Source of the DNA: Gemmatimonadota bacterium
Lineage (GTDB): Bacteria > Gemmatimonadota > Gemmatimonadetes > Gemmatimonadales > GWC2-71-9
Length of the DNA stretch: 64,000 nucleotides
Reading direction: 5' to 3'
NCBI GenBank assembly: GCA_016713785.1
Contig: JADJOM010000001.1
Coordinates: forward strand, 919,061-983,060
The notes beneath the pieces were generated by a model. It saw nothing but the letters and a program-made list of their open reading frames with translations. It searched no databases and was not told the DNA's origin. The translations under genes were made by a program, and so were the position numbers. Shown here in pieces: positions 54,789-64,000 of the stretch (position 1 is its first letter; each line of letters starts with the position of its first letter).

Positions 54789-57700
54789 TTACCGCCCGAT
54801 CGCCTTTCCCCGCCGCACCAGCATCGGCGGCAGGAGCAGCATGGCGCCGAGGGTGCCGGCCACGGTGCCGCCGGCGGTGGCCAGCGCGATGGCGCCGAAG
54901 AGGTCATCGGCGCCGGTACCCACGGCGAGCGGGATGAGGCTGGCGAGGGTGGTGAGGGTCACCAGCATGATCATCCCGGCGCGGTCGCGGCAGGCGGCGA
55001 GGATGATGTCGGCGCGTACGGCCGTGCGCGCCGACGGCGTCCCCGCCTGCCGCGATCGCTGCAGGACGCCATCCACGAGCAGGATGGCCTGGTTCACCGC
55101 CAGGCCGATCACCAGGATCACCCCCACGGCCGCCTCGCGGGTGAAGGCCGCGCCGGTCACCCAGAAGGCCACCACCACCCCCGCCAGCGCGATCGGCAGG
55201 CTCAGGAACACCATCGCCGCGCCCCACGCCGAGTCGAACACCATGGCCACGCTCAGCACCACCAGCGCCAGGCCCACACCGAAGACCAGCCACAGCCCGC
55301 GCTGGCTCTGGTCGTCCACCCAGCCGAAGTACTCGTCGCTCACCGTGTAGCCGGCGGGGACCGCAATCGAGCGCATGAAGGCCTCGTGGGTCCGGTTGGC
55401 GAGCTTGGCCGGGCCGCGGAAGTCGTAGCTCAGGATGCGGACGTACTGCTGGTCCTCGCGGCTGATGCGCGCCAGCGCCTCGCGCTCGGAAAGGGTGGCC
55501 ACGTCGCCCACGCGGACCGGCGCGCCGGCGGCGTTGGGGAGCATGGCCTCGCGCAGCTGGTCGAGGCTCCGCTCGCGGCTGCCGGCGGTCTTGAGCGACA
55601 GCCAGAGGTCCTCGTCGCCGAGCAGCAGGCGCTGCCGGCCCACGGCACCGCCCACCTCGCGGCCCACCGCGCCGGCAAAGTCCTGGCTGGTGAGGCCGAA
55701 GCCGGCCAGGCGGTCGCGGTCGGGCGCCAGGGTGATGTCGCGGGCGCGCTCGCCACCGGACCAGAACCCGGCGGCGTTGATGTCCACGGCGCGGACCCGC
55801 GGCACCCGCTCCAGGCGGGCCTTGAGGTCGAGCGCCAGCCGCTCCACCCCGCCGAAGGAGTAGCCCAGGATCTTCACCCGGAAGGTCTGGGCCGACCCGA
55901 AGGTGCCCCCGCTGGCAAAGCCGGGACCCAGCCCCTGCACGCTCACCGCGGCGCCGCCGATGAAGGCGGCCCGCTCAGTGAACTCGTCCTGCATGGCGTA
56001 GGGCAGCGCGGTACGCGCCGCGTCGTCGTCGAAGACCACCCGCACCATGCCGCCGTCGGGGGCGCCCTGCGCCTCCACCCGTTCCACGCCCGGGCGGCCG
56101 GCGGCGATCCGCTCGAACTCGCGCAGCGCCTGGTCCACCATCGAGGGATCGGAGCCGCTCGGGAAGTCCACCCGCGCCGCGAGGCTGGTACGCTGGCCCC
56201 ACCACCCGCTGAAGCTGGAGCGCGGCACCTTCACCGCGAACACCCAGCCGAGCCCGCCCAGCAGCGCCACCGTGAGGCTGATGCTCACCCAGCGCCACCG
56301 CAGCAGGCCGAGCACCATCCGGCGGTACAGCCGCTCCGACCGCCGCCAGCGGACGGCGTGCATGCCGTGCCCCGCCGCGATGGCCGGCAGCATGACCACC
56401 GACGTGAGCACCGACCACCCGAGCCCGAGGGCAAAGGACACCGCGAAGGGCGTGAAGGCGGCGCGCGCATCGCCCTGCAGGTAGAGGAAAGGAATCAGCA
56501 CCACGGCGGTGGTGAGGGGTGGAGCCGAGCACCGCCGGGACGATCCGCCGCCCCGCGTCGGCGCGGGCGGCGGCGGTATCTGCGACGCCCCCGGAAGCGA
56601 TCGACCACCACCACCGCGTTCTGGACCAGGATGCCGAGGCCCATGCCCAGGCCGGCGAGGGTGAGGAGGTTGGCGGGGATGTCGAGGAGGTAGAGCGAGA
56701 GCGTGGTGCCGGCGATGGCCACCGCGGCGCTGGCCATGACGTAGGCCACGGCGCGCGGCGCCTGCATGGTGAGCAGCAGCACCCCGAGCACCGCGACGAA
56801 GGCGACCAGCCCGCGGCGCACCAGGTCGGTGAGCTCCTCGCCCAGCCGCAGGCTCTCGTCGGCGAGCACCTGGAATCGCACCCCGGCGGCAGCCGGCTCC
56901 CAGCTCCGCCAGCGTGGCGCGGACCCGAGCGGCGGTGCGGATGGCGTCCGCCCCGGGCAGCCGCGCGATGCGAAGCAGGACGCCCGGCTCGCCGTTGACC
57001 CGATAGAGCCGGCCCTGGTTGTCCTCCTCGCGGCGGAGGGTGGCCAGTTCCTCCAGCCGGTAGAGGCGCCCGCCGGGCCCCGGATGGGGAGCGCCGCGAG
57101 GCTCGCGAGGCCGGCGGGGTGTCGCGCAGCACCACCCGGCGCTCGCTGGCGCCCGCCAGCTGCACGCCCAGCGCCTGGACCACCCGGGCGCCGTTGAGGG
57201 CGGCGAGCAGGTCGGCGGGGAGACGCCGAGCTGGCGCAGGCGCTCGGGCTGGTACGCCACCGCCACCCCACCAGCGCGCCGCCCAACGCGTCCACCCCGG
57301 CCACGCCCTCGACGGCGGCGAGCCGGGGCGACACCTGCCGGTCCACCAGCTCCTGCATGGTGCCGGCGGTGTAGGGCCCGTAGACCGAATAGGAGAGGAG
57401 CGGCTCCTCGTCGAGCCCTCGGGGACGTAGTTGCTCACCGCGAGGTCGGCGGCGCCGGGGGAACTCGGCCCGGAGCAGCTCCAGTCGCTCCAGGACCCCG
57501 AGCCGCGCCAGCTGCACGTTGGCGGTGGGCTCGAGCTCCACGTCGAGCCGGGCATAGCCCTCGCCCGATTCACTCTCGACACGCTGCACCCCGCGCACCG
57601 ACTGCACCGCGGCCTCGATGGGGCTGCCGAGGTGGGCTTCGACCAGCTCGGCCGAGGCGCCGGGCCACTCCATCGAGACGGTGAGCCGCGGCAGCTCGAC

Positions 57701-57810
57701 GGTGGGCCGGGTGGCGAAGGGCAGCCGGGTGAAGCGACCCAGCCCGCGAGCAGCAGCGCGCCGCAGGTGGCCCAGATGACGGCCGGGCGGGAGGCGGCCC
57801 AGTGGATCAC
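54789..57810 (-). pseudogene. RND permease 1 of the second locus, many frameshifts in N-terminal half
   Basis: About 1000 aa when joined, HAE1-like. From 56515 to 54789 one clean frame covers the second half (VVLIPFLYLQGDARAAFTPF to the stop). Between 56520 and 57740 there are about ten frame changes, all single-base, joining segments such as ELVEAHLGSPIEAAVQSVRG and LYRLEELATLRREEDNQGRL. In TM4 the usual Asp pair is replaced: LVQNAVVVVDRF instead of VDDAIVVVEN. The start is GTG 57810, overlapping the stop of permease 2 by 4 bases. Two permeases with one adaptor recall MdtABC. Confidence 0.8.
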
Positions 57811-60665
57811 AGCGACGGCTCAGCGGCTCGGCGGCTCGGCGGCTCGGCCGCGGGGGCAACGACCCGCTGCTCCACCACCGCGTAGGCGGTCGGCAGCAGG
57901 AAGAAGGTCACCGCCAGCGCCGTCACCGACCCGCCGATGACCCCGGCCGCGAGCGGCTGGTACAGCTCCCCACCGCTGCCCCAGCCGAACACCAGGGGCA
58001 GCACGCCGGTGATGGTGGTGATCGAGGTCATCGCGATGGCCCGGAGCCGCTGGCGGCCGCCCAGCAGCACCGCCTCGCGGACCAGGTGGCCGGCGGCCCG
58101 GAAGCGGCGGATGGCGTCGAGCTTGACCACGGCTTCGTTGTCGGCCAGCCCGATCATCACCACCATGCCGATCAGCGCCACCGCGTTGAGGCTCTGCCCC
58201 GTCAGCCAGAGGACCACGATGCCGCCCGCCCCGGCCAGCGGCACCGTCAACATCACCAGCAACGGCGTGGTGAACGAGGCGAACTCGCCGGCCAGCACCA
58301 GGAAGACCAGGGCCACCGAGAGCACCGCCACCAAGGTCAGCTCCCGGGTGGTCCGCTCCTGCTCGGCCTCGGCGCCGCCGATCGTCACCTGACCCCGGCC
58401 GGGGCCGAAGGCCGCCCAGCGCCGCTCGATCCGGCCACCGCCCGCGCGGTGCCGCCCCGCTCCGCCGCCCCTTCCACCACGTGCACCGGCCGCTGATTGA
58501 TCCGCACCACCTCGACCGGGGCCCGGAGTCCTCGCGACCGCACCAGCTGGCTCACGGGGACGCCATTGATCGTGGTGGCGAGGGCCGTGGCGAGGTCCTC
58601 GCTGTCGTTGCCGGTGTAGCGGACCTTGATCGGGGTCCGGCGATCCGTTTCCCGGAAGTCGCCCGAGGCCACGCCGCCGAGTCCGCCGGCCAGCGCGTTG
58701 GCCACCTGGTCCGAGGTGATGCCGAGCCGCGCCAGCTGGGCCCGATCGAGGGTGACCTCGACCGTGGGCTGGGTGCTGGCGTACGCGTCGCGCACACTGG
58801 CCCGCCGGCACCGGCATCAGGATCTGGGCCAGCGGAGGCCCCGCCGGCCTCGGCCCCGGCCACCAGCTCCTCGTCGGTGGCACCCCATCCGGCCGTAGAT
58901 CCCCGCCGCGCCAACGCCTGGCGGGGCCTCCACCCGGCCGGCCTGGCGGGCGGTCTCCTCGATGGCGGTGCCCTCCGGCAGCTTGAGGTACGCCACCGCG
59001 ACGCCCTCGTCCACCCGAGGGAGGATCTCCCGCGGCAGCCGCAGCGTCACGCACACCGCCAACCCGGTGAACGCCAGCGCCACGGCGAACACCGCGCCCG
59101 GCCGGGCCAGCGACCACCGCATCCCGGGCTCGTACCAGCCCTCGAGGCGGTGACCCATGCGTGCAGCCGGCTCCCGCCGCTCGAGGCTCGGCTGGCGCCG
59201 GTGGCCGCCCGCCGAGCCGGCCCCAGCATCATCACCGGCATCAAGGTCAGGGCCAGGATCAGCGACGCGCCCACCGACATCACCACGCTGAGCGACAGAT
59301 CCCGGAACAGCGCCGCGGCCAGGCCCCGGACGAACACGATCGGGCCGAACACCAGCACCGTGGTGAGGGTGCCGGCGGTGAGCGGGCCCGCCTCCTCGGC
59401 GGCCCGCGCCGCCCTCACCGGACCCAGCCCCGCGTCCCGAGGCCGGCCGCTGGCCTCCGCCACCACGATCGCGTTGTCCGACCAGGAGGCCCACGCCGAG
59501 CGCCAGACCGCCGGGGGACAGGATGTTGATGGTGACGCCCATCAGCTGGAGCAGGGTCAGCGCCACCAGCACCGACAGCGGCACCATCAGGCCGATGGCC
59601 AGGGCGCTCCTCCAGTCCCCGAGGAAGAACAGGATCACCAGGAGCGAGAGGCCGCCGCCGATGACGATTTCCTGGATCAGGTTGCGAGCGCGTCGGTGAC
59701 GAACCGGGCCTGGGCCGCCACCACCTTGATCCGGACGCCGGGAAACTCCTTCACCAGGTCGTCGATCGAGCGGCTTAGATCTCCCGGGTGACCGCGACGG
59801 TGTTGGCGCCGGCGTCCTTATATATGACGAGGCCCACGGCGCCCTGGGCGTCGAGGGTCGTCAGGGTGGTCGGGTCCGCCAGGCCGACGCTCACCGAGCC
59901 GATGTCGGCCAGGGTGATCCCGCTCTTGGCGGGCCCGACCGGCGTCCGGCCGATCTCGTCGACCGACTGGAACTCGGTCAGGGCCCGGAGCGAGAACCGG
60001 AACTGGCCTCGGCGGATCGAGCCGCCCGCGGCGGCCGCGTTGGCCGACTTGACCGCGGTGGCCACGTCGTCCGGGGTCAGGCCCTGCCGCCGGGTCCGCT
60101 CGGGATCGATCTCGACCTGGATCTCGTCTCCGGCCTCGCCCTGACCGCCACGCTCGACACCCCGCCCAGCTGCTCGAGCCGCCGGGCATGGACGCCCTTG
60201 GCGATCCGGGCAATGCTCCGGAGGTCGCCGCCGCTGGTCAGGCCGAGCACGGCAATGGGGCGTTCGCCGGGGTCGCTGGTGAGCAGGGTGGGGCGGTCGG
60301 CCCGTTCGGGGAGCGGCGCGGGCGTTGTCGAGCCGCTCCCGGACCTGCAGCACCGTCGCCGCCATGTCGGTGCCCCAGGAGAATTTGAGCGTGGTGGTGA
60401 CTTCGCCGTTCCGGCTCACCGACTTGACGTCGACCAGCCCGGGCGTGGCGGACACCGCCTCCTCGATCGGCTCGGCAATGAACCGGCTCACCTCTTCGGC
60501 GGCGGCACCCGAGTAGGCGGTCCGGATCGTGAGCACCGGCAGCTGCACGTCCGGCAGCAGCGAAACCGGCAGCTTGGCCAGCGACACCGACCCGAGCAAA
60601 CAGAGGGCCAGGGTGGCGGCAATGGTGGTGACGGGCTTCTTGAGCGCCGCGGTGGCGAGCGACAT
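57807..60665 (-). pseudogene. RND permease 2 of the second locus, many frameshifts
   Basis: About 950 aa when joined, HAE1-like. It starts with LATAALKKPVTTIAATLALC and keeps LTIRTAYSGAAAEEVSRFIA, TM4 with one Asp (LLVDNAIVVAEA after correction), and an intact end from LTLVAVLSVALVFLVLAGEF to the stop. About nine frame changes. The tail AEPPSRRAAEPSL is encoded by octamer repeat units (57817-57847). The start is ATG 60665, 10 bases after the adaptor stop. Confidence 0.8.
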
Positions 60666-60675
60666 GCGCCGATCC

Positions 60676-61862
60676 TTACTGGTTGCCGCGCTCTTGCTTG
60701 GCCACCAGCTTGACCGGCGCGTCGTGCGTCAGGGTCAGGTGGCCTTCGACCAGCACGGTGTCGCCCGCGGCCACCGGGATCTGGCCCGACGCGCTGTCGG
60801 CCAGGACTTCGGTTTCGAAGCCGTTGGTCCGGCCCGGGAAGATGTAGACCCACTGGGCCCGGCCGCCCTTGACCACGAACACCAGCGGGCGGCCGTCCCG
60901 TTCGATGACCGCGGCGGCGGGGACCACGATCCGGTTCGGGAGCCGGGTGGCTTCGAGCCGGACGTCGGCGTACATCCCGGGTTTGAGACCCGCCCGGCCG
61001 TGCGGAGCCTAGCGGTCCCCCCCCCCGCCGACGCTCACCACCACGCGGCCCGCGCAGGCCGCGGTATCGACCAGGGGGAGCACCGCGGTGATCCCGAGTC
61101 ACGCCTTACCGGTGCCGGCGCCCGGGGCCGGAACCGCGCCTCGCCGCCCACCGTCACGTAGGGGAGGTCTGCTCCCGCTACCTGCGCCTCAAGGCGGAGG
61201 TGCGTCATATCCACCACGGTGGCGAGGTCCCGGCCGGGCGGACACCCGCGAGCCGGCGGCCGCCCCGAGCCGGTCCACGACGCCATCGAACGGCGCGGTG
61301 ATGGTGGCGCGCTCGCGGTCGAGGCAGGCGCGTTCAGGCACACCTCGGCGCCAGGACGCCGGAAAGAATCACGGCGTTGCTCGTTGGCGTTCGGCGTCCT
61401 GCGCGTTGGTGAGGAGGATCGAGTCGGTGGCGAGGTTGGCCTGCAGCCGGATGCGGGCCTCGTCGAGCGCGGTCTCGGCCTCGCGCACCGCGAATCGAAG
61501 GGGGCGCCAGATCGAGCCGCACCAGCGGCTGCCCCTTCCGCACGGTGGCGCCCGGGCGCCACCAGCACCTCGTCCACCGTGCCGTTGGTTTCCACCTTGA
61601 GCTGCGCCACCGCCTCGGATCGCACCTGCCCCGTCGGTGGCGATGGTGAGACCAGGTCGCCCTTGCGGACCGGCGCGCCGGTCACGGGAGCAGGCGAGCC
61701 GCCGGCGCCCGGCGGCGGCACTATCGACGCCACCGGGGGCCGAGATCCGCCGCCGAACGCCGCGTCCTTCCTTGCGGGCGGGAGGAGGAGCAACAGGGTC
61801 GCGAGGGCAGCCGGGCGCAGCCTGACACGCGGCGTGGCGGGCCGAGGCAGGAGGTCGGTCAT
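60676..61862 (-). pseudogene. RND periplasmic adaptor of the second locus, several frameshifts
   Basis: About 370 aa when joined. ATG 61862 starts a hydrophobic leader (LRPAALATLLLLLPPAR). Hybrid-barrel half-motifs are seen (VAQLKVETNGTVDEVLVAPG, DLATVVDMTHLRLEAQVAGA). The C-terminal 99 residues are clean (VRLEATRLPNRIVVPAAAVI, DTVLVEGHLTLTHDAPVKLV). No Cys in the leader, so not a lipoprotein as read. First gene of the adaptor-permease-permease operon; no TolC gene follows. Confidence 0.75.
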
Positions 61863-62732
61863 CGGGCGTCTCGATCGCTGGGACACGGTGCCCCTGGGGA
61901 TGCGCTGGGGGGCCTCGGTCGCGGGGACAGGCGAGGTCCTGGGAGCCGGGGCCACCTGCAATCTGGGGTATTGGCAGGTGGGGACCAACGCGGGGCCGCG
62001 ATGGAGTCTCGCGAAGCGCGGAGGATGCGCCGGAAGACCCCATCAACTGGACTACGCTGAGCGCGGGGATGTCAAGCCATTACCAGCAGGATGTTGACGA
62101 GGTTTTCCTGCCAGGAGCAGGGCACTATGGATGCGACGGTAGCACCGAACCCAGCCCCGGGCGCGATCGCGATGATCGACGGGAAATGAGCATGCACCGA
62201 TGAGGGCTGGGGCAATGGCGGCGGTAGAGGGGAAGAAGAGAGCCCCCATGCGACAAGACTGCAGCCGATGTACAGCGCCCTGATTGCCATTCGTCGGTGG
62301 AAGGTGCGGGTGCGTGGCGGTGCTCATGGCGGCCTCGGGACGCAGGACACCCCCTACGACGAAGAGACGACCGGCGTTTCAGTGGGATGCGGACTCAAGA
62401 CATAAGAATAGCTGCCCGCACAGGGCAATCAGGCAGCGAATTATCGCGGACCGGTGCTCGAAGCCCACGCACGGCCCCCGACCTATAAGCCTGACGACAC
62501 TCGCCATGGCGCGCCCGGTGGCCTCACTACCCCGCGTCTTCGATGGCTCCCATCATGCGGCTGGCGTACGGAACTGAGTGGACTTGCTGTCTCCGATCTG
62601 GACCGGCGCAGGGCGGTGACGCTGGGGCTTGCATGCGTCAGGAAGGGTGGTCTGGGAGCGAAAGCGACCCACCCAAGCTACACGGCATGAGGCAGCTATG
62701 GTTGGTCAACGACGGACTCCATCGCCCATGTG
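61863..62732. other. 870 bases without a supportable gene
   Basis: Lower GC than the rest. Short open frames of 60-90 codons exist on both strands, but none has a good start, codon pattern or family match. A minus-strand frame at 62072-62290 begins with a signal-like MAIRALYIGCSLVAWGL but is otherwise featureless. The promoter of the adaptor operon should be in this stretch. Confidence 0.5.
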
Positions 62733-63814
62733 TCAGGTTGGCGCCTTGCCCACCTTATGCAACACGATGTGCAGTACGTCCCCTGCGTCTTCATAGGAGC
62801 CGAGCAGATAGTCTCCGCCGATTTCGAACGCTTTCACGTCCCCCTCGATGGACCGGGTCGGCGGCGGAGCACCGTCGGGGCGCGACACCCTCCGGGCGGG
62901 TAACTCCCTCTCCCGGCAGAGAGGTAAGCGCCACAGCGCCCCCTTGGCCATCCGCAAACAGCTCGAAGTAGGGTGTACTTCCGGCATCAGGATCCTCAGC
63001 ATGAACGCCTTGTAGGCGTCCCATTCAGTCGATATCAGGTTGCCGACCATCTGCTCGATCGCCGACGCATGGAACGCGAGGTGGTCCTTCGTCGGGACTT
63101 CCAATGAGGGAGCAAACCGATTAGACCTCCGGCGGGCGCGCGTACACGTGTGGACGAAGGCCGAGTCCCGCGTACCAAAGGAACTTTAGCCGTCTCGGAC
63201 ACCGCCACCCTCGTACGCTTGCCCATCAGGCGGTTCTCGTATGGCACATCACCGAAGCGTGCCGAGCAGGTCCCCTGCGCATTCACGAGCAGCAGAGGCG
63301 CGCGATAGCGAGGAGCCTTGCCGCTCAGGTCCGGCATACGAACATCCTTGGGCTGCGCCAGTCACTGCCACGGGCGGCGGCCCACGCGGCGAGAGCACTC
63401 CACAAAGAAAGCGGGATTGCGAGGCAACCTGAAATCACGGGCGTGCTTTCCTCGCTTGCTGACCACCGACACGCGTGCTGCGGTCCACACAAACAACGAG
63501 TCTCGGCCACACTGCCGGGCCAGGGGAACGCTCTGAAGCTCGCCCGGACCCGATCCTTCCCGCCCCGCCGAACGCACGAGGCGTCCCTCTTGGCTGAACA
63601 CCCGGATCGAGAGGCTGCTCCCATCCGCTATGGTATTGTGCCGTCTGAGGCAGGCACACCGCCGATCAGACTGCCTCGAAGGGCGGGCTTCCGAGAAGGC
63701 TTACGCCTCGATGTCGAGCGCCTTTGTCAGCGGCCCGTGACCGGCCTCGCTTCCCTCGGCTCGCGCTGCGTCACCGGCGTCACCGCAAGCCAACAGCACG
63801 GCAAGGCCCATCAT
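62733..63814 (-). pseudogene. 6-bladed beta-propeller lipoprotein 3, heavily frameshifted
   Basis: The start ATG 63814 gives a lipobox (GLAVLLAC). Segments in different frames follow in proper order: VFSQEGRLVRSAGREGSGPG (propeller blade with the GxGPGE turn), APLLLVNAQGTCSARFGDVP, and a clean end with DYLLGSYEDAGDVLHIVLHK. At least four frame changes. Related in plan to propellers 1 and 2 but not their close copy. Confidence 0.65.
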
Positions 63815-63903
63815 CCACTTTTGGCCACGCCGGGTGTCGGGCGATGGCGTTTAGACCCATTTCTGCGGCTCCGGAAGTTGAAAGGTACTGCGCATTGGGT
63901 TGT

Positions 63904-64000
63904 CTAAAGGGGCGCCCGTAGCGTACGGGACCACAGGCCACCTGCGCTACCTCGAAGACCGTGCAGCGACCGCCTCCCGGACATGTTGCTGGACGAGCGC
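63904..64000 (-). other. Possible remnant of a third Cys-rich peptide gene
   Basis: Read inward from the right edge, one frame has CPGGGRC followed by VACGPVRYG. A TAG at 63904-63906 in another frame lies about 90 bases before propeller 3, as peptide 1 lies before propeller 1. Position and the CPxxxRC pattern are the only support. Confidence 0.25.

Noticed and set aside
61863..62732. Short frames that might be genes, such as 62072-62290
   Set aside because: No ribosome-binding site, no conserved pattern and the area is error-rich. A signal-like start alone is not enough.

Overview
The window is a 64 kb stretch of very GC-rich bacterial chromosome (about 70% G+C by eye; lower past about 62 kb). 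Gene density is high, many adjacent genes overlap by 1-4 bases (ATGA, GTGA, TTGA, TGATG), and GTG and TTG starts are common. It holds many small lipoproteins, HEAT-repeat proteins, 6-bladed beta-propeller lipoproteins, DUF5666-, DUF4386-, DUF2214- and DUF2721-type proteins and two RND efflux loci. That mix suggests a free-living Gram-negative soil or water bacterium, most likely Gemmatimonadota or a neighbouring phylum. No rRNA gene was seen, so the placement is inference.

Layout. 1-24.2 kb is almost all minus strand: a serine hydrolase, leuS (one frameshift), a plus-strand chemoreceptor, then a long run of housekeeping and small accessory genes (two class V aminotransferase-fold proteins, CorA-type transporter, msrB, an HD hydrolase, GNATs, a diheme cytochrome, a methyltransferase, a 2'-5' RNA ligase-like protein). 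24.3-31 kb is mostly plus strand: AraC-type regulator, two NTF2-like exported proteins, an N-terminal-nucleophile asparaginase followed by a BamA-like barrel, and a TetR regulator. 31-40.6 kb is minus strand: M1 peptidase, dienelactone hydrolase, an overlapping trio (threonine/serine dehydratase, response regulator-GAF-GGDEF, Ser/Thr kinase with an N-terminal zinc ribbon) and gyrA with a clear promoter. 40.8-44.2 kb is a plus-strand operon of an ECF sigma factor, a one-TM protein and two HEAT-repeat exported proteins, preceded by an ECF-type promoter. 44.2-49.9 kb is an intact TolC-adaptor-AcrB efflux operon on the minus strand. 54.8-61.9 kb is a second RND locus (one adaptor, two permeases) badly broken by frameshifts.

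The most unusual region is 51.1-54.6 kb. Behind a good sigma-70 promoter lie a membrane-anchored thioredoxin-like CxxC protein, a 74-aa exported six-cysteine peptide, a beta-propeller lipoprotein, a second related six-cysteine peptide (41 codons, without a signal peptide) and a second propeller lipoprotein. A degraded third propeller lies at 62.7-63.8 kb. This looks like a duplicated peptide-plus-propeller module with its own thiol-redox protein. No function is known to me.

Sequence quality must be kept in mind. Two impossible G tracts (20788-20859 and 25764-25932) replace coding sequence. leuS, a small membrane protein gene and a propeller gene carry single-base homopolymer indels. From about 56.5 kb to the right end almost every gene has many frameshifts. 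These look more like assembly or read error than biology, but only reads can decide.

Several dispersed repeats recur: a hairpin with arm CACCACGGAGGCACGGAG (two copies), an octamer GGCGGYTC array (one intergenic, three inside coding ends, translated as RRAAEPPS-like tails), and G-rich GGGAARC heptamer arrays that start just after three stop codons on the sense strand.
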